The notes under the pieces were generated by a model that was not told the DNA's origin, searched no databases, and worked only from the letters and a program-made list of their open reading frames with translations. Both the position numbers and the translations under genes were made by a program. Shown one piece after another: positions 18,877 through 29,195 of a stretch of DNA of 64,000 bases; the stretch's first letter is position 1; each line of letters starts with the position of its first letter. The stretch comes from Trichomonas vaginalis G3 (taxonomy: Eukaryota > Parabasalia > Trichomonadida > Trichomonadidae): the NCBI RefSeq assembly GCF_026262505.1, contig NC_067203.1, positions 15,388,392 through 15,452,391 on the forward strand, read 5' to 3'.

Positions 18877-19322
18877 ATGTCTAGCGATTTCGCTATCTAT
18901 ATTCGAGACAAACTTTTTGACAGCAAAACATCTGTCGACCATAAAATCTTACATAGTGTAAACAAGAAAGGTGAATTTGTTCTAAAGTTCTGTTTCTGGG
19001 AATATGACAAGAACCATAAAACATTAAGCAGAGAAGTCTTAAAATTTGTCAATGACAGACTTGTTGACAGAGATGACGCCTCTTGGAGAGATGAAGTCCA
19101 ACAAAACTTCTTAGAATGCAAAGAAGACACATGCGCTGTTCTTGAAGATGAAATAAAAAAACAGAATATGAGCTATTAAAGGACAAAGAACTTTACATAA
19201 ATATGGTTGCGCCAAATTTGACATAACTCCACCAGAAAAGAAGAAGAGAGAAAAGAAAGAAAAGAAAGTAGAAGAAGAGAAGAAAGAACCTGAACCAGTT
19301 CCAGAGAAAAAAGAAATTTGAC
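18877..19322 (+). pseudogene. Unknown charged protein, element A
   Basis: Begins MSSDFAIYIRDKLFDSKTS, continues with an acidic middle and ends in a Lys/Glu-rich tail (KKKEREKK-type). A TTTTTA box lies 11 bases before the ATG. Not recognised. The same gene lies at 50533-50980 in C, again divergent from the ATPase. Not fully open here. Confidence 0.5.
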
Positions 19323-19344
19323 ATGTAAAAATAAAATTTTATTT

Positions 19345-19769
19345 TTAGAACATTTTCTGGGTCAATGTCAATGTTCTCTTCCTCTTTAGGGGCAAACACT
19401 GGCTTAGACTCTAAAATCTTTTTACCCAATTTACCTTGAACTTCAACTATCTTAGACTCATAATATTCATAGTCGTCTGCTTTCTTTGGTTCATAAGGTT
19501 ATAACAAGTTTGTATGCTTTGCCTTCTTTAAGGTTTGAGAACCTTCTGTCAAAACTTTCTTTGACTGCTTAACAAACCTTCTATGTCTAAGTCTTCAAAA
19601 TTTCGCACCATTTTTAGTCATCACACAGCAAACTTAACTGGTTCGATGTTTCCAAACTTTGCTGAATGAAGACTTTTCAAAATGGTAGAAGTAAATTCAA
19701 ATATGTGAATGGGTCTAGTTCTTCTTTAAGTCCTGACATGTACTTGTTTACTGAAATATATTTCGTCAT
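19345..19769 (-). pseudogene. Unknown 139-residue-type protein, element A, broken
   Basis: Corresponds to the open gene at 50094-50513 in C. Short, with a C-terminal acidic tail (PKEEENIDIDPE). Located between the helicase and the previous gene in both elements. Not recognised. Confidence 0.5.
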
Positions 19770-19803
19770 CTTTTCTATCGGATAAAAAAAATTTTTTTAA
19801 AAT

Positions 19804-21029
19804 TTACTCCAGAAAAATTTTTCTTTGTATATACACCATTCTGAACATCTAAAAGACTTTTGACATTTGCCAAGAATGTACGTTTAGAAGCTGCCATATA
19901 ACCATATTCTTGACAATATTGTTTATACGAATCGTACAATGACCTTTCATCTAATGACACAAAGTCAGTTTCATCTATGAACAGTTCATATACACTCTTG
20001 TTTGCTTCTAACAATGTTTGTCTCTCTTCGGTATGTGGAATTTGTCTTGGATTGAACTTAGAAATATCTAATGTCATGAAATATGAGAACAAGTGGTTGT
20101 AAAAGTCAGATGTCAAAGTTTCTGCTAAGTCTCAAATATTCTGTATCTTGCATATGAGAATCTGACGTTCTGACAACTACATATCTTCTGTCAGAACTTT
20201 CTAACTTCATCGGAACAACATTGTTTGAAACCATAATGAAGTTTTGCAACATTTTCACAAAACTCTTTGTCTTATATTTTCTTTCAACAACTCCAACTTT
20301 ATCTGTTATAGACTCTTCAAAGCATCTAGTTCAAAACTTTTGTTGTATCTATACTTTGAAGTTCATTGCAAACTATAAGTTTCATATTCTCTATGAGGAG
20401 TTAAACTTGCCACAGATGTTTTCTAAGTTGTCATATTAGGGTTCGAATAACCTTCTAACAGTTTGCATAGATATCTGTAAAGAAAGTATTCTTACCTGTT
20501 CTTGTTTTCCAATTATAATGAGAGCAGTTTCATTTTTAGCACTTGGATGTTGTAAGATGTTTGCAAACCAACATAAGATATACTCATAAACCTTTTCGTT
20601 CCATTGCTATATTAACTTTGACATGGTCTAACCAAGCTTCTATAATATTTTCATTCCATTCTACTTGTTCGTATTTATATCCAGTGAAGATAGAATAGAA
20701 GTTGGAGAAGGTGTATAGAACTTATATACCTCGAACTGAAAAATCTTCTAACTTTGACAATAAGATATCCCAAGCATCTAACATCTTCATGCCAACTTGT
20801 ACGACTTTTATTTTCTTAAGTTTTTGTCTACATTCTTGTTCTGAAACTATTGTTGCTCTTGGTTTGTTAAAGACAACATCCATTCTTTCATGACATAACA
20901 TTCTGGGGCAGAGTCGACATAAATGACTAAACGTTTCAAATTCTCGACTGCTTTGTTATAGTCTCTAAATGGACACATATTTCTGAATGCTTGGAAGTCA
21001 TAAAAATCTGAAACATCTATTCTGTACAT
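19804..21029 (-). pseudogene. SF3 (D5-like) helicase part, element A, broken
   Basis: The region matches the helicase part of element C. Identifiable pieces are the N-terminal MYRIDVSDFYDFQAFRNM segment and the C-terminal LFIDETDF...AASKRTFLANV segment. SF3 helicases unwind DNA during replication in D5-type viruses. Not open as one frame. Confidence 0.7.
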
Positions 21030-21058
21030 TTTTATAAAAATAAAAAAATAATATTTTT

Positions 21059-21865
21059 TTATTCTTGACTTTGTTGTTGCATTTGTTCCATTTGTTGCAT
21101 TTGTTGTTCTTGAGCTATTTGTTGTTGAAGTTGTTCTGTAATACAATACTTTCACCAGTTGCATCTTCCAATTCGAAACTTTCTGCCGTCATTGACAAAT
21201 ACATAGGACATAAAAGTTTTACAGGAACAAAGTTTGCGTCAACTAATGTCAACGTTATACTTGCCAAAGTGTTTGAGTTCACTAAGGTTGAAAATTCTGC
21301 ATTCGAATGAACAATAGGCAAACCAGCAGAGAAAGTATTGTTTATACGCATAAGTATCTTTTGGTCATAATAGTTTCTGTCGACATTCGAATAACACTTT
21401 GAACCTAAGTTTGAAACAATATATAAGATTGGTGTGCTTAATGTCAATGGAATAGACAAACCTTGTATGACACCTTTTCCTGTTATAGGAAACTGTTGGT
21501 AGTAAAAACCAGAAATAAGTTTTGTATTATAGCTCATATCGTTTATATAGTAACTCAGTCGGACATCCAAACATAATGAAACCTGCTCTAGTTGCAGCAC
21601 ATGTTACACTCGTACGTAAAGTATTAAATAAGTCAACAAAACCTGTTGGTGGTATATCTGAGTAAGTATCTTCAAAGGAGTATTTTTTACCATTCACAAC
21701 AATAAAGTCTTCTGGTGTCAAAAGAGCAAAACAGGCTTTAGTCGTCATTGTGTTTAAGGTTAGTTTACGATATCGTCCTTGAGGACTTTGTAAGTTTGTT
21801 GTTATAGAATTATATGACTCAGGGTTTTTAGTCGTAATAGTATAAACCATTATGTCTTCTGCCAT
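21059..21865 (-). pseudogene. Beta-rich capsid-associated protein part, element A
   Basis: The N-terminal piece begins MAEDIMVYTITTKNPESYNS. The C-terminal piece has LSIPLTLSTPILYIVSNLG, LVDANFVPVKLLCPMYLSM and a Glu/Gln tail. The pattern of a strand-rich body ending with V.L.....Y.SM recalls the end of the penton-like proteins, so a third minor capsid-type protein is possible; this is inference. Located among capsid and helicase genes. Not open as one frame. Confidence 0.5.
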
Positions 21866-21875
21866 TTATATATAT

Positions 21876-22106
21876 TTAAAAGTTTTTCTGAAAGTGGAGA
21901 AGAACTTCATCTAAACTTTCACATGGCGTTTCTTGAAGTTCTCTGTCTAAGAAGTTCAAATATTTTGTAAAGACATAGAACTTTCCTTTGTCTACACGAA
22001 CAAACAAAACAGGGTCTTTCATATCGTTCAAAAGTGTGTAAAGTCCTTTACATGAAATAAAGTCTATATTATTTTTCTTCAAACATCTTTCAAGAAGTTT
22101 TGACAT
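21876..22106 (-). CDS. 76-residue small protein, only in element A
   Basis: Starts MSKLLERCLKKNNIDF and ends LDEVLLHFQKNF; mostly helical with a KFYVFTKYL strand. Open. Element C has no counterpart between the same two neighbours. Not recognised. Confidence 0.6.
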   Translation of the reverse strand: MSKLLERCLKKNNIDFISCKGLYTLLNDMKDPVLFVRVDKGKFYVFTKYLNFLDRELQETPCESLDEVLLHFQKNF

Positions 22107-22112
22107 TTTTAC

Positions 22113-22690
22113 TTAGCAAATAAATTTTAATGAAATGTTGTGGTCGTCAAATATTTTTATAACGTCTGGGAAACTATATTTAAGTTCAACGTTTCACCTC
22201 CTTTCATAACGTATATCTTGTCAATGACATTATATGAAACACCACAGCAACTAATGTCGGGTTCTATTTCTTTGATGTTTATATCGTCTGCCTCTGTCAA
22301 AAGTTTCAATAGTTCTTTCAAAACTTCATGAGGTGCAATGACATATGAGTTCACTTTTACAGGGTTGTGTTCGACCAAGTTTAACATTATACTTAAAGCT
22401 TGACAAATCTTCTCCTGAGTTTGAAGTTTGTCTTTCAGTTGTTGGTAGTCGTTTCGAATATCTGCAACAGAACTTAAGTCTCTGCTAACTTCAGGATATG
22501 TTGGTTCTTTTACAGGAACAATTGTTATACCATCTTCGTCTTCGTATGGTTTCCCCACTTCAACATCTCTGTCTTTGACATTGACAACAACACTTTGACT
22601 GTTTGTTTGAGTTGGTGAATTTAACTTCACATCTGCCACCGCCATTAAACCTTTTGAAACACTTATGCTTCTATTTTTTGGAAATGACAT
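22113..22690 (-). CDS. Unknown protein with mid coiled coil, element A
   Basis: Starts MSFPKNRSISVSKGLMAVAD; this ATG, not the longer upstream frame, fits the 18 bp divergent spacer. It has a Val/Lys-rich segment (VVVNVKDRDVEVGKPYEDEDG), a helical middle (RNDYQQLKDKLQTQEK) and a strand-rich end. Located beside the capsid gene block. Not recognised. Confidence 0.6.
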
Positions 22691-22708
22691 TTTACTTAGA
22701 ATAAAAAG
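22691..22708. promoter_or_regulatory. 18 bp divergent promoter beside the capsid block
   Basis: TTTACTTAGAATAAAAAG between two outward start codons. In the minus direction TTTTTA lies 11 bases before ATG. The equivalent spacer in C (47377-47394) has the same length. Confidence 0.55.
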
Positions 22709-23129
22709 ATGGACGTATTCGGATATCTTATTGAATTGAAGCAGAACAAAGTTTATACTCACAAACAATACAAATACATTGACAGAATAGTTCTTTACAC
22801 AAACAATGGAAAATGTTATAGAATAGCAATATTTGCTGAACCAAAAATATTTTCATAAAGCAAAGAAAGTTGGTATAACCGAGATGGTGAAAGTTCTTGA
22901 AGCAGACAAAAATATAACTTCAAAACTGACCGATATTACTAAAGGAAAGTTTATAATACAATATTATGTCAAAACTGGCGTACTGTCAATATTTGACGGA
23001 GAGAAGTCAGTTCAAGAACAACTTACTGACCTGCTGCCAAAATCTGCTCGATGGAAGCTGTCGTTATGCCAATCTGAGGAGCCCCAGCAGGTTTCATCGA
23101 ACGAATCTTCAAAAGAGCATCTTCCGTGA
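22709..23129 (+). pseudogene. Unknown protein overlapping the capsid gene tail, element A
   Basis: Starts MDVFGYLIELKQNKVYTHKQY. Its last 107 bases overlap, on the other strand, the end of the major capsid gene. It ends in a Ser/Glu-rich tail (SEEPQQVSSNESSKEHLP). The overlap has the same length in C. Not recognised. Not fully open here. Confidence 0.55.
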
Positions 23130-24632
23130 AAAGTGCTATTGGTTTTGTAAACTTCTTTGCTCTCAATTCATCTGGACCGTCTCTGTCACCAGTATATTGT
23201 ATTTGAACTGTACCAACAGTTGAAATACCACCCATAAAGTCTTCTGAGTCAGCAAATGGAATGCCAAGCCAAAAGTTTGAACGGTCTCCATTTGTATATT
23301 GAGTTTTTTGACTTCCTGTATGAGTCCATACTTTCACATATGGCATAATAGAACTTTGCATTTCAGGGTTAATGGTTGTTGTGAAGTTGTTGTTAAAGTT
23401 CATAGCATCTAATGTCAAGTTGTATGACCTCATATCCTCAACTGTAGAATATTCTTCTCTTGGATAATATTTGCCATCTATGTTTATATGATATTTAATA
23501 CCAGGGTTGTAGAAACAAGAATAGTCATTTATAGTTCGTCTCTGAACAGTACAAACAGAGTATCTGCATGTTTCATTGCAGTTGTTAAAGCAATATCTGT
23601 TCTTGCACCTGGGTCAGCACTTTGGTTTCCAACTTCACCTGCAAAGTCTTTGACAGATATTTGGTGTATAGGGAACATAAGTGGAACTGCAATATATTTG
23701 GCAGCTAAAGCATTTGAAATATCTGGGTCCAACATATAGACTGCAAGTCTGCTTTCTATTCTCTTGCATTCAAATTTTTCGCATGTGAACTTAACTGGGT
23801 CCCAAGCATCTCCAGCAGCATTGAAATAATAGTTTACTTCAGTGTTGAAGTTTGAGAAACCAAAGTCTAAGTCAACTTTATCTTTGCAAAATTCGGCGAA
23901 TGACGTTTGATTTGTTCCCTTTACGTCTGTAAGAGTGAATGGGTCTTGTGTTGGTGCAATGACTAAGTTATTTTTGCTTGGAGTAAGTTCGATAGAAATT
24001 TTTCCTGCCCAGTTTGGCAAGTATCTTAAAAACCTGAAGATGAGGAAAGATGACAAAGGAACTCTAAGTTTCAGTTTTACTTTAGTGACAGCAGTTCCAT
24101 CTGAACCAGAAAGGTTAACATAAACTCCTGGAACGTTAGGGTCAAGTCTTCTTATTTTCTCAATAGTTGCATACTGGTCTGTTTGTTCTCTAGCTTGTGG
24201 TTGTACTGAGTTTCTCAAAGCGAACCATTCATAGTTTGCCCATGTTACTGTTTGAACTAAGTCAGAGTTAGAATATATCTTATATCCCATGAAAACTTCT
24301 GGAGCATATTGGTATCCGACATAGAAAATTCCATTGCAACCTTTCTTGTCAGACAACTTGGCAGAAGGTTTTATTTCAATGTCTTGTTCCACGTATAAGA
24401 ATGAGTTGTCAATAGAAATAATATGAAACCTGTCGCAAGCAATATCTACTGTTGTTGAAGAACCTTCTCCAAACTCACCTACGTTTCCATAAGAAACAGC
24501 AGTTGTATATTCGTAAGTTCCAGGAACTATTTCTGACCTTCTAATGGCATTGTCGCATTCGTTATACCATTCGGAAACATTTCCGTTCATGGCATCCAAA
24601 ACTGTTGGCGTTATATTCTGAGCGGCGTACAT
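23023..24632 (-). pseudogene. Major capsid protein (double jelly roll) part, element A
   Basis: Begins MYAAQNITPTVLDAMNGNVS. The first half has strand-rich segments and the LSSFLIFRFLRYLPNWAGKI stretch typical of the first jelly roll of Maverick capsid proteins. The second half includes QSSIMPYVKVWTHTGSQK and ends IEQILAAGQ. Size and content fit the Maverick double-jelly-roll major capsid protein. The TTTTTA box lies 10 bases before the ATG. It does not read as one frame in this copy. Confidence 0.8.
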
Positions 24633-24694
24633 TTCATATGGGTAAAAATATATAATAGTTGGATTTATATGTCATAATTGTTTCGGACCAAGCT

Positions 24695-27600
24695 TTACTT
24701 TCTTCCTGACTGAGTTTTGTTGCATCTTTGCCTCATGTTCACTAGTATGTTGTAAATTTCCCATGTCCTTTTTGCCTTTGGGCTCTGGTCGCCCATCTCA
24801 GGTAACCTATATCCTAGAAAGATTTTGTCATAGTTTGTATTTGAGTCTTTGCGTATTGTTTGCATGACTCTTTCCTGAGTTTCCGGTTCAAGCTCTTCAA
24901 ACAGAGCCTGTCCATATGGAATAAGCTCGTTTCCAAATATATGTTTTTGTAGCCATTCTGGTTTTCTTTCCATGTAACCAATAATATCTTTTGTGAATGG
25001 GAAAGCTTTTACCCAATGTTCCAGTCTTGCGTCATTTATTTCTGTAGTTGGTTTTATTTTGTCAAGGAACATGTTTTTCAATACTAACATTTCATTTGGT
25101 ACTGTCCATTTGAGTTTTCTTAAATATTCATCCCTTCTCTTTGCATTGTCTGCAAAGTAAGTTTTTATGACATTTTGCAAACTTTCGTTTGCAAGGTCAT
25201 GTACAATAGGTTCTCTTCCTTCTTTCTCCCTAACTTTCTTTCTAAACTCTTCACCAAATATACCATCTCTATGGTTCTGTGTAGTTCTTTGAGATAAATG
25301 TTCTAGAACGTCAGGTGTTATATTTCCATCAGCCATGTTCATTTCATACTGGTCCAAAATATCTGCATCTTTCATATCTTTCAATGGCATTAAAGCCGCG
25401 CTGAAAATACCAGCTATATCTGGTTCACCATTCACTTCCATTGCGTCTACAACTTCTTGGAATTGTGGTTGTAAGTTTATGAACCACCTATCCGAATTAG
25501 CTTTATGACCCCATCTCATTGTAGTTCCATAGTCTGCAGAAACAAAAGTAGGTTTGTTTCCATCTTGGTTAGGTTCTGAATGAACTTTAAACAATGTTTC
25601 ATTTCTATATGTTTTGTTGAAATTTAACCTTTTATTTTCACCGAGTTCATCCAAAGATTGAACGTTATATGCTCGTAAGTAAAAAGGATTGTTGTATTTG
25701 TGTACATTATCTTTCAGTACTTCCATTCTATGCTGGATATTTTCATCTGATGTTGGAGTCTTTTGTATGTCGGCGAACATTTTTCGATATTCTTCTACTA
25801 TGTCAGCCGAATTTTTCTTAGACTCTTGGAAAGATTCCATATTCACCTCATACTCTTGTTGAGGGTCAAGATTTTTCGGCTGTTCCAAATCTTCATCTAG
25901 TTCTGTGAAGTTAGTTTCCAAAGGAGGGACTTGTTCGTTTCCTTCAGGCTCTTCTAGCTGTTGTTGCTGAACTATTTCTTCCATGTCTGGTTGTATCTGA
26001 ACTTCTTCCTGTGGAGTTTCTTGTACCTCATCTGCTGGCATTTCATATATTCCGAGACCGTTTTTAACAAGTTCCCTATTTAAGTCATCCGCATTCATAA
26101 CCCTTTTTTCTTTCGTTCCGTCTCTATTTTTTACGCGTTTCATGAAGATAGTTGAATCATCATTTAGCTCTGACAACAAATATCTCGGAGTAAATTCAGT
26201 CATGTCATTTGGATGATATGCTATTAAATCATATCCCTTAGCGAGCTTGTATTTTCCAGGTTTGAAATTATATCCCATTTGGTGCTGAACCATAAAGCTA
26301 AATAGGTTCGGGTCAGTATTTCCTTCCTTGAACTTTCTAATAGCTTCTTTATATCTGTCACTAAAGTCAAGAGTATCTGAGTAACCATATTTTTTCTTAA
26401 GCATTTTTAAGAATTCTTGGTTTCCTTGTTCTCTACTTCTTTTATGTCCTTGCTCTGTTTGTGCTGGTTGTTGTGCTGGTTGTGGAGGTGGTTGTTGTGC
26501 TGGTTGTGGAGGTGGTTGTTGTGCTGGTTGTGGAGGTGGTTGTGGTGCTGGATTTTGAATTGTTGGTTGTTGTTGTGGTGCTGGATTTTGAATTGTTGGT
26601 TGTTGTTGTGCTGGTTGTGGAGGTGGTTGTTGTGTTGGTTGTTGTTGTGGTGCATGCCTGTGTCTGCGTCCATGTGACGATGTATGTGACGATGTAAATG
26701 TTCTAGGTAGTCCTGGTGCAGGTGCTTCTCTTGGAGGGTTTGGTGGTATATAAGTTCCACTAGCTAGTATATAAGTTCCACCAGCTGGTATATAAGTTCC
26801 ACCAGCTGGCACATATGTTCCATCTGCAGCATAATGTCCTACCTGACTTTTCGTTTTTAAGAAAGCATTTACTAGGTCTGTTTTGGTCTGTTGTAACTCT
26901 TTTTCTTGACTTTCCACGACAGTTGCTCTAACGGCGTCATAGGCACTTTGAACTGCCTGTCTCGTTGCTGCATCTGTTATTTTCGTCATATTTTGTGCTA
27001 CTTCTCTTAACTCTTTGTCGAAACCTTCAGACTTCAGTTTCTTTCCAGATGAGAAGTCGTTCACTAGTTTCACCTTACTATGAAGAGCTTCGAAGGCATT
27101 CTTAAAGTCAGCATTCATTAAAGCTTCATTTGAACTGTCTTCATCCGCTTGTATTTTTGTCCTTATTGACCCTATAAGTTGGGCTGCTTTAGCGTTGGCT
27201 TGGGCATCTAACCAGTCATTATTAGCTTTTATATATTCTGCGCTTTTCATTGCCTTCTGCATGGCTGTGTCGTTATTTTTACTTTCTTGTGCTAAGTTTT
27301 CATACTGTACGGTTTGGTTTTGCAACTGTAAAAGTTTTTCTGCCTTTACATTTGCTTCAACTTCTTTTTTATACTCATTGCTATCCATATATGTCTTCAG
27401 GGCTTTTTGTTTATTTCTTCATCTTTCAGTACTTTATATTGAGTAGTATGGTTTTTTCAAATTTATAACATCTTGTTCCATTTTGCTACTTCTGCTGCTT
27501 TTTCTGACACTTTTTTCGCATATCCCTCTGTACTTAGTTCTTTCAGTTGTTCTTCTTTCTTCTTTTTCTCTACGTTTAACTCATTGAGTTTCTTTGTGTG

Positions 27601-27962
27601 TCTGTCATATTCTAGTTTTTTTCGTTTTCACTTATTTGTTTCTGTATGTCTATGTTTGACTTTTTGACATCTGTTATTTGATTTTTGAGTGAACTCAAAT
27701 TCATTTGACTTTGAGGGTTATAAGCTGTTCCGTCTGCAGCTCCACCATAGCCTGCCATTTTCGCTAAAAGTGCCGCTCTTAAACCTCCGCTCTGTGCACC
27801 AATAACTCGGTTTAAAAGCATAGGGTTGCTTGACATTTGTTGCAACATAGTGGGGTCATTCATAATTTGTTGTTGCAACTGTTGTTGTGGTGTTAGTTTT
27901 ACTATTGGATGTTTCAATGCTCTCTTCCTCTTACGTATATTCTTACGTAGCTTACGTGGCAT
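24695..27962 (-). pseudogene. Very large Gln/Pro-rich structural protein part, element A
   Basis: Starts MPRKLRKNIRKRKRALKHPI (basic) at 27962 as the first gene inside the right repeat. Then come Gln/Met-rich and long coiled-coil segments, a GGTYIPAGGTYI repeat and a PAQQPPPQ-type repeat (26461-26650). A folded-looking C-terminal 450 residues follow. A core or scaffold protein is likely given its place next to the capsid gene, but no family is recognised. Not one open frame in this copy. Confidence 0.6.
26461..26650 (-). repeat. Pro/Gln coding repeat, element A
   Basis: Tandem codons for PAQQPPPQ and QQPTIQNPAP. The number and order of units differ from element C (43420-43630), so this stretch changes length between copies. 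Confidence 0.75.
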
Positions 27963-28249
27963 TTTAAGTAAAGTAAAAAACGGTTTTTGACGGATGTTTA
28001 TATGACACTTTCTCCGGTTTATAGGACCTCTCTCATATTCTATCTTGTCATATATAAACTCATATACGATGAAATCATGAAAATAACTGAGGTTAGAAAA
28101 GAGGTTAGAAAAGAGGTTAGATCTAACCTTCTACCCTAAACATTATTTTTTGGTCCTTTACACTCATTACGAAGAAGTCTTGACAAAACATTTACGAAGA
28201 AGTCTTGACAAATTCAAGAGACCCAAAGGGTCAGAGCCGCAAAGCGGCT
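27963..28249. repeat. Subterminal spacer with GATC unit and small GC hairpins
   Basis: Contains a GATC palindromic unit at 28090-28148, two 25 bp CTTGACAAAACATTTACGAAGAAGT-type motifs, and two perfect GC hairpins with AAA loops: GACCC/GGGTC at 28220-28232 and AGCCGC/GCGGCT at 28235-28249. The second abuts the right terminal repeat. A 60 bp remnant matching the end of the methyltransferase gene (near 28016-28070) is also present. Confidence 0.7.
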
Positions 28250-28540
28250 AGGTTAGAAAAGAGGTTAGAAAAGAGGTTAGATCTAACCTTCTACCCTAAA
28301 CATTATTTTTTGGTCCTTTACACTCATTACGAAGAAGTCTTGACAAAACATTTACGAAGAAGTCTTGACAAAGGATGAAAACATATATAATTTGTGAAAA
28401 GCGACACAAAAAGTATCACCGGCTGGTCGGCTGGGGTTCGGTCCTCCGAATAAAAAACTTCATTTATACTAAACATCTTCAGGGCTAGAAGGCACGAAGT
28501 GCCTGGAAGCCCCACTACCTTTTTTTTTTTTTTTTTTTTT
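28250..28540 (-). repeat. Right terminal inverted repeat of element A
   Basis: 28250-28516 is the inverse of 3531-3797. The hairpin at 28481-28513 and the GATC unit at 28250-28306 mirror the left end. It is followed by ACC and 21 T. Confidence 0.9.
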
Positions 28541-28545
28541 AATTT
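28541..28545. repeat. Target site duplication of element A, right copy
   Basis: AATTT immediately after the poly(T) tip, matching 3496-3500. Confidence 0.6.
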
Positions 28546-28634
28546 TAACTGAACTAGAATTTTCACATTGAGATATGATATTTGGAAATGTGAAATCTAC
28601 TTCTGAGTATAAATGTCAAAAATTTTCATAAAAT

Positions 28635-28640
28635 TCACAA
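28635..28640 (+). promoter_or_regulatory. Inr-like initiator of the host gene
   Basis: TCACAA fits the T. vaginalis initiator pattern TCA-Y-W and lies 6-12 bases before the ATG, within the usual distance for this parasite. A second TCATA lies 9 bases upstream. Confidence 0.5.
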
Positions 28641-28646
28641 ATTTGA

Positions 28647-29195
28647 ATGGAAATTCGCGAACGTATTCTTAATGATTTTGCTTATGTTCAGAAGCTATAT
28701 CCTCGAAAATTCTTTGCTACAATAGAGCAAGATAACTACCCCTTTATTTGGAGGTTATATTTTCTGGATAATTATGTAGAATTCAATATTGCAGATTATT
28801 CCTCTAAAAGTTACTTCAAAGTTACCTTTCCATGCGATTACCCAAGTAGATCCCCTGAATTTAACCTTATTCAAGTCGAAAATGCACCGTCATTTGAAGT
28901 CAATATTAAAATCCAAAATTTCTTAATTAACATCTCTAATCGCAGTGATATTGTGACAATGCGTGATGTCGCTCGTACTCTTCAGAAAGTAATTCAAATA
29001 CCACCACCTGAAATAAAAAATACCGAAGATAAAAAAGAAGAGCAGCCTGTAAATAATGAAACGCAAAATGAACAGTTACACATGAAAGAAAGAATCATTA
29101 ATGCAATATGTTCAGATTTTCAAATCCAAGACGTTTTTCTATCTATTAGCTTTCTCTTAACAGTAGTATTGGTAATATGTAAGGCTCGAAGTTAG
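28647..29195 (+). CDS. Tail-anchored RWD/UBC-like protein (host)
   Basis: 182 residues. Residues 1-95 resemble the RWD/ubiquitin-conjugating fold: an N-terminal helix (IRERILNDFAYVQKLYP), strands, then YFKVTFPCDYPSRSPEFNLI, close to the P..YP...P signature. The HPN motif and active-site cysteine region of true E2 enzymes are not seen. Residues 125-145 are an acidic linker and residues 163-180 (VFLSISFLLTVVLVICK) form one C-terminal membrane segment, as in tail-anchored E2s of the UBC6 type. A role as an inactive E2 or RWD adaptor at the ER membrane is possible. Element A sits about 100 bp upstream. Confidence 0.5.
   Translation: MEIRERILNDFAYVQKLYPRKFFATIEQDNYPFIWRLYFLDNYVEFNIADYSSKSYFKVTFPCDYPSRSPEFNLIQVENAPSFEVNIKIQNFLINISNRSDIVTMRDVARTLQKVIQIPPPEIKNTEDKKEEQPVNNETQNEQLHMKERIINAICSDFQIQDVFLSISFLLTVVLVICKARS

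Larger units (their letters stand above)
3501..28540. mobile_element. Element A: Maverick/Polinton, full length, decayed
   Basis: A 25.0 kb element bounded by 267 bp of matching inverted repeats, homopolymer tips (27 A at the left, 21 T at the right) and a 5 bp target duplication. Order from the left: adenine methyltransferase, small virion-type peptides, penton-like protein 1, fibre, integrase, pVI-like peptide, polymerase B, penton-like protein 2, a divergent gene pair around a tandem array, two KilA-N genes, packaging ATPase, helicase, capsid block and a very large Gln/Pro-rich protein. This set is diagnostic of Mavericks. It has roughly a dozen or more breaks spread over several parts, while others still look open. 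The identical ends argue for a recent insertion. Confidence 0.93.

Noticed and set aside
26417-26697. Leu/Trp/Cys-rich membrane-like frames on the plus strand
   Set aside because: They are antisense shadows of the Pro/Gln codon repeat; the same shadows appear in C at 43385-43665.
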